Shown here: piece after piece, positions 45,065-53,282 of the stretch | Layout: every line of letters starts with the position of its first letter | Position numbering within the stretch: position 1 is the stretch's first letter | NCBI RefSeq assembly: GCF_006442975.2 | Contig: NZ_CP083954.1 | Location: 2,425,501 to 2,489,500 of the forward strand | Length of the DNA stretch: 64,000 nucleotides | From: Mesorhizobium sp. B2-1-1 | GTDB lineage: Bacteria; Pseudomonadota; Alphaproteobacteria; Rhizobiales; Rhizobiaceae | Direction of reading: 5' to 3' | Position numbers and translations under genes: made by a program | Notes under the pieces: generated by a model | What the model saw: only the letters and a program-made list of their open reading frames with translations | Told to the model about the DNA's origin: nothing | Databases searched by the model: none

Positions 45065-45805
45065 CTATTGAAAAGCGAGTTCTGACTGCAGGAATTGAGC
45101 CAGTCGTGGACTGGAAGGCGCGTCGAAGATTTCAGCCGGACTGCCGTCGGCGGCAACCACGCCACGGTCCATGAAAACGATCCGGTTCGAGATGTTCTTT
45201 GCGAATTGCATCTCGTGGGTCACAAGCAGCGATGTGATCCCTGACGACGTGACATCCTTGATCACCTTCAAAACTTCACCGACAAGTTCAGGGTCCAGCG
45301 ATGACGTAGGCTCATCGAAGAGGATGACGTCAGGACGCACCGCCAGCGCGCGTGCGATGCCGGTGCGCTGGAGCTGGCCGCCCGAGAGCTGGGATGGATA
45401 GCTGTCTCGCTTCGACGAGAGACCGACCCGATCGAGCTCTCTGAGCGCGATTTCCCGCGCCTCTTCCCTGGATTTGCGCTGCACCACAACGAGCGGATCC
45501 ATCACGTTCTGGAGGACCGTCATGTTCTTGAAGACGTTGAACTGCTGAAAGACCATCGCCGTCCTCAACCGGATCGCCTGGACAGCGGCCTTGTCGGCAC
45601 GCTGGTAGTCCATCCGAATCTGATCGAACGCGATGGTTCCTGACGACGGCTTGGCCAGATAGTTGATGCATTTCAGCAGCGTGGTCTTGCCGGTGCCACT
45701 GGGGCCGATGATCGACACCACGTCACCCCGCTTTACCGAGAGATTGACGCCGTTCAGGACCTGCGTGCTTCCGTAAGACAGCTTTATATCTTTGAGTTCA
45801 AGCAT
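45065..45805 (-). CDS. Amino acid ABC transporter ATP-binding protein
   Basis: A 246-residue ATPase with Walker A GPSGTGKTT, Q-loop VFQQFNVFKN, signature LSGGQLQRTGIARAL, Walker B VILFDEPTSSLDPE and the switch His VTHEMQFAKNI. It has the length of GlnQ/HisP proteins. GAAGGG precedes the ATG. The gene follows the AhpD-like gene by 57 bp and precedes the binding-protein gene by 24 bp on the minus strand, so the transporter is the downstream part of the oxidase operon. Confidence 0.93.
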   Translation of the reverse strand: MLELKDIKLSYGSTQVLNGVNLSVKRGDVVSIIGPSGTGKTTLLKCINYLAKPSSGTIAFDQIRMDYQRADKAAVQAIRLRTAMVFQQFNVFKNMTVLQNVMDPLVVVQRKSREEAREIALRELDRVGLSSKRDSYPSQLSGGQLQRTGIARALAVRPDVILFDEPTSSLDPELVGEVLKVIKDVTSSGITSLLVTHEMQFAKNISNRIVFMDRGVVAADGSPAEIFDAPSSPRLAQFLQSELAFQ

Positions 45806-45862
45806 TGCTGGTTGGCCCTTCGGGAAGTGTGGGACGGACTGGCTTGACCGGATGCAACGTCA

Positions 45863-46426
45863 TCACCCGCTCTCCGCATGGCCCAGGACGTGCATCAGCC
45901 GGTTTGCCCAGCCGAAGATCGCTATGGCGTGGACGAGGTCGATGATCTCGGCATCATTCATGCCGACTGATCGCAGCGAGGCGACGTCGTCTGCCGTCGC
46001 TTCCGACGGCGCCGCCGACAGGCGGCGGGCAAAGTTGTAGATTGCCGCATCGCGCGACCCAAGCTTTTCAGGTTTGTCGAGATACAGCGCCGTGACCACT
46101 TCATCGCTCTTGGTCAGCTCTGCATGCCGGCGGGCGTGAACGACGGCACAGAATTTGCAGCCATTGACGATCGAGGCACCCAGTGCGCCAAGCTCGCGGT
46201 CGGGACGGGCAAGCCCGCCCTCGACGTACATGATCGCGTTGAACAACACCGTGCGGGCAAGATAGCTCTCGGGATCATGCACAAGGGTGCGCACATATTC
46301 CGAAACTTTCTTGGCCGACGGCGTAACCTTCATTGCTTCGAGCTGTTCCGGCGTTGCCTCCGATAGCTCGACCGGTGCGATATAGGGATGCCAATTCAGC
46401 GGCTTCAGGCGCACCGAGGAAATCAT
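45863..46426 (-). CDS. AhpD-fold alkylhydroperoxidase-like protein
   Basis: A 187-residue carboxymuconolactone decarboxylase-family protein with the redox motif NGCKFCAVVHARRH (Cys-x-x-Cys-x-x-x-His) of AhpD. It resembles a rhizobial group known as the Avi_7169 family, always found beside the CMD-domain gene that precedes it here. The two overlap as ATGA. The usual role of this fold is reducing peroxides or handling a substrate in a peroxide-forming oxidation. The sequence does not tell which. Confidence 0.85.
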   Translation of the reverse strand: MISSVRLKPLNWHPYIAPVELSEATPEQLEAMKVTPSAKKVSEYVRTLVHDPESYLARTVLFNAIMYVEGGLARPDRELGALGASIVNGCKFCAVVHARRHAELTKSDEVVTALYLDKPEKLGSRDAAIYNFARRLSAAPSEATADDVASLRSVGMNDAEIIDLVHAIAIFGWANRLMHVLGHAESG

Positions 46427-46905
46427 GCCCGCCTCATCAATCGCAAGCCGGTCGCGACCCGGGTCTGGAAGTTGATGAAGGCAATCAATTCGGAGAGCGC
46501 AACGATCTGGGGATCGTTCAATCCGGCTTGGGCGAGCAGGGCAATGTGGCTCGCCTCCGCCTTTTTCGGCGTCAGGGTGATCAGGTCAACATGTCGGGCG
46601 ATGGTCGCCAGAGGTTCATTCAAATCCGTTTCCCCCCGGGCCAAGGACAGAAGCTGCTCCGTGGGACCAAGCTGAGCCAGTTGCACGTCATATTCGGCCA
46701 TCAGGACAGGATCGGCGTTCAGAGCTGCCATGCGACGGGCCAGAGCGACCCGCAAATTCGGCGCCAGCCCCTGATCGTTTGCCGGCTGCAGGACGGAGAG
46801 GCGACATTCCTCGGCCCCTCGCACGAATTCGGGCCGAAACCGCCGTGCAGCGAAAAGGGCGTCGTCCGGTGAAAGACCTGCAGCCTTGTCCATTGCGTCG
46901 ATCAC
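46423..46905 (-). CDS. CMD-domain protein lacking the redox cysteines
   Basis: A 160-residue protein of the same fold as its neighbour, but without the Cys-x-x-Cys: the expected region shows AEASHIALLAQAGLNDPQI. It matches the companion family known as Avi_7170. Without redox cysteines it is more likely a structural or substrate-binding partner of the AhpD-like protein than a peroxidase. Start and stop both overlap neighbouring genes by 4 bp, implying coupled translation in fixed ratio. Confidence 0.75.
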   Translation of the reverse strand: MIDAMDKAAGLSPDDALFAARRFRPEFVRGAEECRLSVLQPANDQGLAPNLRVALARRMAALNADPVLMAEYDVQLAQLGPTEQLLSLARGETDLNEPLATIARHVDLITLTPKKAEASHIALLAQAGLNDPQIVALSELIAFINFQTRVATGLRLMRRA

Positions 46906-48371
46906 AGTGCGGCCTCCTTATGCAACAAGGGTGTTGAATCGACCCATTCGTCGCCCAGAAGCTCCGGGGTGTCGTAGGCGATCAGATTGGCGAAGTGGGT
47001 TTCGACGTCTTCGGCGAACAGCGACGCGGCAATGCCGCGGACCAGACGGTCGGCGCCGGCGCTGACGGCCGGGATATCGCCGGAGACCTTGCCATGGGTC
47101 AGCATGGCGGCGTCGTTGAAGCAGTGGACATGCGCCAGCATCGGGCAGGAACCGGGGACGCGCTCGCGAAATTCGAAAGCGGGGCCGAGATCCGGTGCCT
47201 CCAACATGCCTGCGCGCGGCGGCCCCATGTCCGGCGTATATCGACCATCCGACCAGGTGCGAATGTGTGGGGCGAGGGCAGCGAATTCCGGGCGACCACT
47301 GAAGTCATTTGAAAAGCCGGTCGCAGCTATCATGAAATCGTAGCGCATCGGCCCTTGCGTGGTTCCGACCAGAAGGCCTCCGGCATCTTCCTTCACCGCG
47401 ACCACACCACAGTCGAGAAAGAAGCGGGCATTCGCATGACGAGACACGCGAAGCGTCGATGAACGCGGCGGCGGCGTCTGGGTCGAGGCGGTGTAGTCGA
47501 AGAATCTCCACTTCCAGGCGTCAGGCAAATGATACATGCCGAGGATGACACCCTGGCTGCCGATTCCGGTCAGCTTGTTGATGCGCGGCATTTCCTTGCG
47601 CCGGATCAACATGTCGACTGAACCGGCGCCCGCCTCGAGCGCCGTCGCGGCATTGTCCATCGAAGAGGCACCGGCGCCGATAACCGCCACACGCTTGCCC
47701 TTCAGTGCATCGAAATCGATATCGTCGGCAGAATGGGCCCAATAGGAGCGATCGATGCCCCTGAGGAAATCGGGCACGGCAAAACCGCCCAGACCGGACC
47801 GACCGGTGGCTAGAACGAGACGACGGGTGAGAACCCGGCCGGTTTCCGCGCCCTCGACATCGATCGCAATCAGATCGCCAACGGCTGCAACGCCTGTCAT
47901 GCGCACGCTGTTGCGCACCGGCAGACCAAGAACGTTCCGATACCAGACCAGGTAGTCCATCCACTGGCCCTTGGGGATTTTGTCAAGCGACCGCCATGCC
48001 TCGACGCCCCATTGTGCCGTGAACCAGGCGCGGAATGTCAGCTGCGGCAGGCCGAGCGACGGACCGTGCAGCGTTTTCGGCGACCGGAGCGTTTGCATGC
48101 GGGCAAACGTTATCCATGGCCCTTCGAAGCCGGCCGGAGCCGCGTCATAGGCGACGACATTGGTTATCCCCGTCAGCACCAGCTTTGCGGTGGCAGCAAG
48201 TCCGCACATGCCGGCGCCGATCACAACGACGTCACGGACCGGCACGCCATCGCGCGAACGCGCGGGAACCCATGGCTTGGCAGGCAGTTCGAGAAAATCG
48301 AGGTCCTGAGCAAGTTGTGCTTCAAGCGCGGCTAGACCTCTCGGGGGGAGCGAACTGGGGGTGTGCTTCAT
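46902..48371 (-). CDS. FAD/NADPH-dependent monooxygenase-like oxidoreductase
   Basis: A 489-residue flavoprotein with FAD-binding DVVVIGAGMCGLAATAKL near residue 45 and a second dinucleotide site KRVAVIGAGASSMDNAAT around residue 225. The YWAHSADDIDFDALKGK region between them is typical of flavin-containing and Baeyer-Villiger-type monooxygenases. The exact BVMO fingerprint is not seen. It probably oxygenates an amine, sulfur or carbonyl substrate brought in by the ABC importer downstream. The start overlaps the LysR stop and the stop overlaps the CMD gene by 4 bp each. Confidence 0.85.
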   Translation of the reverse strand: MKHTPSSLPPRGLAALEAQLAQDLDFLELPAKPWVPARSRDGVPVRDVVVIGAGMCGLAATAKLVLTGITNVVAYDAAPAGFEGPWITFARMQTLRSPKTLHGPSLGLPQLTFRAWFTAQWGVEAWRSLDKIPKGQWMDYLVWYRNVLGLPVRNSVRMTGVAAVGDLIAIDVEGAETGRVLTRRLVLATGRSGLGGFAVPDFLRGIDRSYWAHSADDIDFDALKGKRVAVIGAGASSMDNAATALEAGAGSVDMLIRRKEMPRINKLTGIGSQGVILGMYHLPDAWKWRFFDYTASTQTPPPRSSTLRVSRHANARFFLDCGVVAVKEDAGGLLVGTTQGPMRYDFMIAATGFSNDFSGRPEFAALAPHIRTWSDGRYTPDMGPPRAGMLEAPDLGPAFEFRERVPGSCPMLAHVHCFNDAAMLTHGKVSGDIPAVSAGADRLVRGIAASLFAEDVETHFANLIAYDTPELLGDEWVDSTPLLHKEAAL

Positions 48372-49339
48372 ATTCCCGTTCCGTGATTTGTGCCGGAGGC
48401 AGGATCGGCCACCAATTGGCCGGCCAGGGTCGGATCGAGTTTCTTGAAGCCAACGATCGACCGTTCAGCCACCGCCTCGACCGCATCCACCAACGCCTGC
48501 GCGACTGGACGAAGGGGGCGTTTTTCGCCAGCCACAACACCCCAATAAAAGAGGACGGTTACGTCGATCGGGCGGATGACGACCCCAGGCAAGCCAACGC
48601 CATAGGCGGTGAGGGGATCGATGACAGCCGCAACACCAGTCCGGCGTACGATCTGCAACGCGCCATAGGCGGTATTCGTGCGGATTACTGGCCCGGTGTC
48701 GATGCCCCTGGCCGCCAACGCCTTGGAGACATGCAACTGGAAACGCAGCGGGTTGAGCAACGTGGCGACGCGGCGGCCGGCAAAAGCGGAAAGCGGTATG
48801 ACATCTAGTTCGGCCAGCGGATCATCCTCCCGCACGGCAGCAACATCAGGCGCCGAATAGAGCCGCAGGACATCCAGACCGGGCGTATCGAGCGGCAGGC
48901 TTGAAAACCCGACCTCGGCACGTCCGCTGCGCACTTCCTGAGCGACGGTCGAGGGAAGGAACTGCCCGAGATGCGTCTCGTGCGGAAGCTCGGCACCTTG
49001 GAGTTCAGCCAAGGCCGTAGGGATCAAGCCGGTGCCGATCGCGGAGGTGGTGACGATCTGCAGGATTCGCCCTCTGCCGGCGGCGATCATCTTGGCCCGC
49101 GCTGCGAGTTCGGTGAAGGACATCAGCAGGCGTCGTGCTTCCTCCTCGAACGCGACTCCTTCTTCAGACAACTGCACCCGTCGACCGATCCGATGCAGCA
49201 ATTCGAAGCCAAGTTCGGCCTCGAGCTCCTGAATGGTGCGCGTCACCGCAGGCTGGGAACGCCCGAGCATGTCAGCCGCCCTGGTGATACTGCCGCTGGC
49301 AGCAACCGCAAGGAAGGTCTGAAGGTCCCGGGTTTCCAT
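48368..49339 (-). CDS. LysR-family transcriptional regulator
   Basis: A 323-residue regulator with the LysR helix-turn-helix at residues 5-60 (LQTFLAVAASGSITRAADML, SQPAVTRTIQELEAELG). The periplasmic-binding-like sensor domain follows to about residue 300. AGGAG precedes the ATG. It is the first gene of the run that includes the monooxygenase and diverges from the opine-dehydrogenase-family gene across a 242-bp control region. The region contains a T-N11-A box and a long inverted repeat. Co-inducer is unknown. Confidence 0.92.
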   Translation of the reverse strand: METRDLQTFLAVAASGSITRAADMLGRSQPAVTRTIQELEAELGFELLHRIGRRVQLSEEGVAFEEEARRLLMSFTELAARAKMIAAGRGRILQIVTTSAIGTGLIPTALAELQGAELPHETHLGQFLPSTVAQEVRSGRAEVGFSSLPLDTPGLDVLRLYSAPDVAAVREDDPLAELDVIPLSAFAGRRVATLLNPLRFQLHVSKALAARGIDTGPVIRTNTAYGALQIVRRTGVAAVIDPLTAYGVGLPGVVIRPIDVTVLFYWGVVAGEKRPLRPVAQALVDAVEAVAERSIVGFKKLDPTLAGQLVADPASGTNHGTGI

Positions 49340-49367
49340 GTTTCTCCTACATGCGTAATCCGTATGA

Positions 49368-49396
49368 TTGACATCGTCTCATTCGTTTTTGATATA
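49368..49396 (+). promoter_or_regulatory. Candidate sigma70-type promoter for the opine-dehydrogenase-family gene
   Basis: TTGACA at 49368-49373 is followed by 17 bases and GATATA at 49391-49396. The -35 is perfect and the -10 weak. It overlaps the left arm of the inverted repeat at 49380-49388, so binding there could block the polymerase. It would give a leader of about 180 nt before the start at 49582. Confidence 0.4.
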
Positions 49397-49415
49397 TGTC
49401 AAGCGGAAACGAATG
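49380..49415. promoter_or_regulatory. 9-bp inverted repeat in the LysR/opine-dehydrogenase intergenic region
   Basis: CATTCGTTT (49380-49388) and AAACGAATG (49407-49415) are perfect inverted copies separated by 18 bp. Close by, ATGCGTAATCCGTAT (from about 49351) fits the T-N11-A LysR box. The position between divergent genes suggests the regulator's recognition and activation sites. No other copy is visible in the window. Confidence 0.5.
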
Positions 49416-49581
49416 TTCGTTACGGGCTTTGTGCATATGCCGGCCTCAGCGCCAGAATCCGGGTCGGAGGCGGACAGGGACGTCAGACGCGGCTCCAGCT
49501 TGCGAAGCCTCCTGAAGAAAAGAATTCAGGTGACGGCGGCAAGGATTCTCGAACCACAAAGCCTGCGACAGGAGGAATATT

Positions 49582-50652
49582 ATGCGCGTGAGTATTCTGG
49601 GCGCCGGAGCGATTGCTTATGGCCTTGCCGCCTATTTGGCAGGATCGGGGCATTCGCCAATGCTTTGGTCACCGTCGGGGCAGCGCACCAAGGGGTTGGC
49701 TACCGGCGAATTGTTGAAAGCGACGGGGGACATCGCGGCGACGGTACCGGTGCGCATCGCCAAGGATTGCAAGGATGCCATCGCCAACGCGGACGTGGTG
49801 GTGATTGCACTTCCGGCTTACGGCCACAGGATGGTGATGGATGCTGCCGCCCCCCATCTGATCGATGGAATCCCGGTCATCATCAGTTCGCATTGTTCGT
49901 TCGGGGCACTGTATCTCTCCAGGCGGTTGGCGGAGCGCAAGGTCAGCTTGCCGATCGTCCTGTGGGGCACAACACTGTTGACCGGGCGGCAACTCGGGCC
50001 AACCGAGGTCCATGTCACCACCATTCGCCAGAAGCTTGATGTCGCGACGCTGCCTTTCAAAGCTCAGGATGAAGGATACGGACTTTGCACGAGCTTATTC
50101 GGTGATCGTTTCGTCAAGCGCGACGGCATGCTTGCGATCGCGCTCAGCAACCTCAATCCGCAAAACCACTTGGGAATTGCCCTTCTCAACCTGACACGCA
50201 TGGAAAAAGCCGAGCAATGGAGCCAGGGGGGAAACGTCACCCCTGCCGCTGGCCGCCTTATCGAGGCTCTGGATGCCGAACGGCTAGCCATCGCGGCCCA
50301 TTTTGGTATCGCGGTTCGCACCGTCCAGGAGCATTTTTCATTGTCGTTTCATGTTCCGAAGGGAACCGTTTCGGAGATGAACCAGGAGATGGATCGTCAA
50401 GGCCGTGGCGGCTTTGGTCCGACAACAATCGAAAGCCGCTACATTCTCGAGGATGTTCCGTTTGGACTGCTGCCGACCGTATTGTTGGGTAAGATCACCG
50501 AGAAACCGGCGACGCTCCACGAGTCTGGAGTTTCGATATTATCGGCGGCTTACGGTCGCGATCTCAAGGGGGATAACGATATTCTTCCCGCGCTCGGCCT
50601 CGAGGGAATAGCAAAGGCGGATCTTGAAAACCTTTGCCGCACGGGGTTTTGA
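49582..50652 (+). CDS. Octopine/nopaline dehydrogenase family protein
   Basis: A 356-residue NAD(P)-dependent enzyme. The N-terminal Rossmann motif is VSILGAGAIAYGLAAYLAGSGH. The C-terminal helical domain carries NPQNHLGIALLNLTRME, with the catalytic-type His after a conserved Asn. Family members oxidise or form N-(carboxyalkyl) amino acids (opines) or related ketopantoate-type products. GGAGG lies 6 bp before the ATG. Its divergence from a LysR/monooxygenase/importer operon suggests catabolism of an imported opine-like or N-substituted amino acid. The direction of the reaction is unknown. Confidence 0.85.
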   Translation: MRVSILGAGAIAYGLAAYLAGSGHSPMLWSPSGQRTKGLATGELLKATGDIAATVPVRIAKDCKDAIANADVVVIALPAYGHRMVMDAAAPHLIDGIPVIISSHCSFGALYLSRRLAERKVSLPIVLWGTTLLTGRQLGPTEVHVTTIRQKLDVATLPFKAQDEGYGLCTSLFGDRFVKRDGMLAIALSNLNPQNHLGIALLNLTRMEKAEQWSQGGNVTPAAGRLIEALDAERLAIAAHFGIAVRTVQEHFSLSFHVPKGTVSEMNQEMDRQGRGGFGPTTIESRYILEDVPFGLLPTVLLGKITEKPATLHESGVSILSAAYGRDLKGDNDILPALGLEGIAKADLENLCRTGF

Positions 50653-50835
50653 GTGCGCCCGCAGCCGATACGGCATGATCACATTTAGGGGCGCCGCGCT
50701 ACGTCATCGCGTCGGTGCATTTTAACAGTGGTGCGCAGCGTCAGGGCGATGTCGCTGGCGCCGCGATCGCCAGAACCAGCCATGCAACCCTCGAAAGTAG
50801 CGTTCGGGACGCCGCGGGGAATCGAGCATCCTGAA

Positions 50836-50864
50836 TTGACAATATCCCCTCCGGGGGGATAGCA
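50836..50864 (+). promoter_or_regulatory. dmeR promoter with RcnR/CsoR-type operator
   Basis: TTGACA at 50836 begins the promoter. An inverted repeat TATCCCC at 50843-50849 and GGGGATA at 50855-50861, with G/C-rich spacing, covers the spacer between -35 and the weak -10 near 50858. This matches the A/T-flanked C-tract and G-tract form of RcnR and CsoR operators. The dmeR start codon is 11 bp further on. Confidence 0.6.
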
Positions 50865-50871
50865 CTTCAGA

Positions 50872-51153
50872 ATGAAAGAGCGTCCCCACATTCACGAGAC
50901 CCATCCCGACATCGTCAAACGGCTGAAGCGGGCCGACGGTCATCTGAGGGGCGTTATTGAGATGATCGAAGCAGGCCGGCCTTGCCTTGACATTGCCCAG
51001 CAGCTTCATGCCGTCGAAAGGGCTGTTTCCCAGGCCAAGAAGACGCTCATCCAGGATCACCTAAACAACTGCCTGGAAGATGTCGTGGGGCCGCTGCCGC
51101 GTGAGCAGCGCCGCTCGATCGATGAATTCAAGGACATCACCAAATACTTGTGA
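50872..51153 (+). CDS. dmeR: RcnR/CsoR-family metal-responsive repressor
   Basis: A 93-residue all-helical repressor. The N-terminal HIHETHPDIVKRLKRADGHL and a Cys in GRPCLDIAQQLHAVERA with a later His (LIQDHLNN) give the His-Cys-His metal site of the RcnR/DmeR branch, rather than the copper CsoR site. In Rhizobium, DmeR responds to nickel and cobalt and controls dmeF. The product probably binds the operator at 50843 and releases on metal binding. The efflux gene follows at 51164 after a 10-bp gap. Confidence 0.9.
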   Translation: MKERPHIHETHPDIVKRLKRADGHLRGVIEMIEAGRPCLDIAQQLHAVERAVSQAKKTLIQDHLNNCLEDVVGPLPREQRRSIDEFKDITKYL

Positions 51154-51163
51154 GACACGCTCC

Positions 51164-52492
51164 ATGATGGACGGCATTCGCGGCTGGTTCGGCTTCGGCC
51201 CGGCAGCTCAAGGCTTCGGCGGGCATGGCCATGACCATGGCGAGGGCGGACACGGCCACACGCATGGCGTGGTCGATCCCACAATCGCGACGACCACACG
51301 CGGCATCTGGGCGATCAAATGGTCGTTCGTGCTGCTAGCCCTCACAGCGGTGCTGCAACTGGTCATCGTATTCCTCTCGGGCAGCGTGGCGCTGCTTGCC
51401 GACACCATCCACAATGTCGGCGACGCGGTCACCGCCATCCCGCTGTGGATCGCCTTCATGCTGGCGCGGCGCAAGCCCAGCAAGACCTTCACCTACGGCC
51501 TTGGCCGGGTCGAGGACCTGGCCGGCATCATCATCGTCCTGATTATCCTCTTCAGTGCCATCGTCGCCGGCTATGAGGCGATCGACAGGTTGATCCATCC
51601 CCAAGCCATCAGCTTCCTCGGCTGGGTTGCCGCCGCCGGCCTCGTCGGTTTCCTGGGCAATGAGGCTGTCGCGGTATTCCGCATCCGCGTCGGCCGCGAG
51701 ATAAACAGCGCGGCCCTGATCGCCGACGGCTATCACGCCCGCACCGATGGCTTCACCAGCTTTGCGGTGGTGCTTGGCGCGGCCGGCGTCTGGCTAGGCT
51801 TCCCGCTCGCGGACCCGATCATCGGCCTTTTGATCACTGTGGCTATCCTCGCCATCGTCTGGCAGTCCTCAAAGGCGGTGCTGACACGCATGCTGGATGG
51901 CGTCGAGCCGGGCATCGTCGAGGAAATCCATCATGCGGCTGAACATGTGAGGGGCATCCAACGGGTCGCCCAGGTGCGGGCGCGCTGGATCGGCCACAGG
52001 CTGCATGCGGATATCGCCATCAAGGTGGCCGAGACAGCGAGCGCAAAGGATGTGGTCGGCATCGCGGAGGCTTTGAGAGGGGAGCTGTTCGACCACCTGC
52101 CGGCGCTCTCGGAGGCGAACATCCGTCTGGAAGGCGAAGGCGGATCCGTGGCGGGCGGTTCGGCCCACGCCGATCATGCGCCGGAGCCTTTCAAGGTCGT
52201 CAGCGACCTGGCAACGGGAACGCTCGAAATCGTCGATACGCCCGCTGGCGAGCGCTTGCGTCTCACCATCGACAGCCATGCCGACGATCTGGGGGCGACC
52301 GTGATCATCGACCGGTCCGAAGGTCCCGAGACGCTTTCGCTCGGGCCTGTCGCCGGCAATCACCACCGCCGTGAAAGCAGCGTCGCCCCCGCCGAGCCGC
52401 ACGAGTTCGAGGCGAGGCTGATCCTGACCTCTAAGGGCAAGCAACAGGTCCTGCCGTTCAAGATGGTTGAGCCGGAAGGCCACCAACACTAG
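51164..52492 (+). CDS. dmeF: Cation diffusion facilitator Ni/Co efflux transporter
   Basis: A 442-residue CDF transporter. A His-rich N-terminus (GHGHDHGEGGHGHTHG) precedes six transmembrane segments, in which Asp and His residues of the metal pathway are visible (DTIHNVGDAVT and ADGYHARTDGF). A long C-terminal cytoplasmic domain of about 170 residues is richer in His than the usual CDF tail. It exports divalent metal ions (nickel and cobalt in DmeF) against the proton gradient. An in-frame ATG three bases later is an equal start candidate. Confidence 0.92.
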   Translation: MMDGIRGWFGFGPAAQGFGGHGHDHGEGGHGHTHGVVDPTIATTTRGIWAIKWSFVLLALTAVLQLVIVFLSGSVALLADTIHNVGDAVTAIPLWIAFMLARRKPSKTFTYGLGRVEDLAGIIIVLIILFSAIVAGYEAIDRLIHPQAISFLGWVAAAGLVGFLGNEAVAVFRIRVGREINSAALIADGYHARTDGFTSFAVVLGAAGVWLGFPLADPIIGLLITVAILAIVWQSSKAVLTRMLDGVEPGIVEEIHHAAEHVRGIQRVAQVRARWIGHRLHADIAIKVAETASAKDVVGIAEALRGELFDHLPALSEANIRLEGEGGSVAGGSAHADHAPEPFKVVSDLATGTLEIVDTPAGERLRLTIDSHADDLGATVIIDRSEGPETLSLGPVAGNHHRRESSVAPAEPHEFEARLILTSKGKQQVLPFKMVEPEGHQH

Positions 52493-52718
52493 GACGGGGC
52501 AGACTTGCGCGACTTGACGCGTTCGCTCAATCGGTGTCGCGTGACGCGGGTCGATGACAGATCTCGCCGCTCACGCAGCTCTGTTCTTCTCAGCAAGGTC
52601 CGCCCCCGCTGGAGGTTGCCACAGGTTGGCCAAGTCCGAGCTCATTTAGGGTTGCGCCGCACAACGGTGCAGGAGCAGCACTGCCGGTTTGGCCAGCTAG
52701 GCTATTCGCAGACAGCGA

Positions 52719-53156
52719 TCAAAGCCGCGCCTTGGTGCTCCGGGGTGTCGCCAACAACAGGCTGGTCTCGCTGCCGGTGATGCCGGGGATCAGGCGGATG
52801 CGCCGCAGCACGGCGTCGAATTCGGTCAGTGTCTGCGTCCCCAGCTCTATCACCAGGTCCCAGCGGCCGTTGGTGGTATGGATCGTCGAAACCTCCGAGA
52901 AGCCGCCAAGAGCGCGGATCACACGATCGGCGGCATGCCCTTCGATTTCCACCATCATGATGCCGCGTACACGCTGGTCGACGGCATCGGCTCGCAGGAT
53001 GACGGTATAACCGATGATCGCACCGGCTTTTTCAAGGCGCTCTATGCGAGACCTGACCGTTGCCCGCGAGACGCTGACATCCATGGCAAGGTCCGAGATG
53101 CTGCGCCGCGCGTCATGCCGCAAAAGCGTGATGAGCTGTTCGTCAAGCTGATCCAT
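52719..53156 (-). CDS. Lrp/AsnC-family transcriptional regulator
   Basis: A 145-residue regulator with the N-terminal helix-turn-helix DEQLITLLRHDARRSISDLA and the RAM effector domain (IGYTVILRADAVDQRVRGIM, IPGITGSETSLLLAT). It is divergent from the arginase gene over 126 bp holding two symmetrical sequences. Lrp-type regulators of arginase and ornithine cyclodeaminase genes usually respond to arginine or ornithine as an activator; this is inferred here by position. Confidence 0.92.
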   Translation of the reverse strand: MDQLDEQLITLLRHDARRSISDLAMDVSVSRATVRSRIERLEKAGAIIGYTVILRADAVDQRVRGIMMVEIEGHAADRVIRALGGFSEVSTIHTTNGRWDLVIELGTQTLTEFDAVLRRIRLIPGITGSETSLLLATPRSTKARL

Positions 53157-53169
53157 GGCTCAGAATGCA

Positions 53170-53190
53170 ATCAAATCATTCCATTTTGAT
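53170..53190. promoter_or_regulatory. Candidate Lrp-type operator (site 1)
   Basis: ATCAAA (53170-53175) and TTTGAT (53185-53190) form a 6-bp inverted repeat separated by 9 bp in the lrp/arginase spacer, within 20 bp of the Lrp start codon. AT-rich imperfect palindromes of this size are typical Lrp targets. Confidence 0.45.
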
Positions 53191-53202
53191 AGCTCATTTC
53201 GA

Positions 53203-53218
53203 CAAATTTGCCAATTTG
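53203..53218. promoter_or_regulatory. Candidate Lrp-type operator (site 2)
   Basis: CAAATT and AATTTG lie as a perfect 6-bp inverted repeat around TGCC, 65 bp upstream of the arginase ATG and next to site 1. Two neighbouring sites would allow the wrapped, multi-subunit binding seen in Lrp proteins. Confidence 0.45.
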
Positions 53219-53282
53219 ATATGTTCATCCTGCCAGTTATCCGCGCTCCAATGACGCCTAGAAAACGCGCGGGGAAATACGG

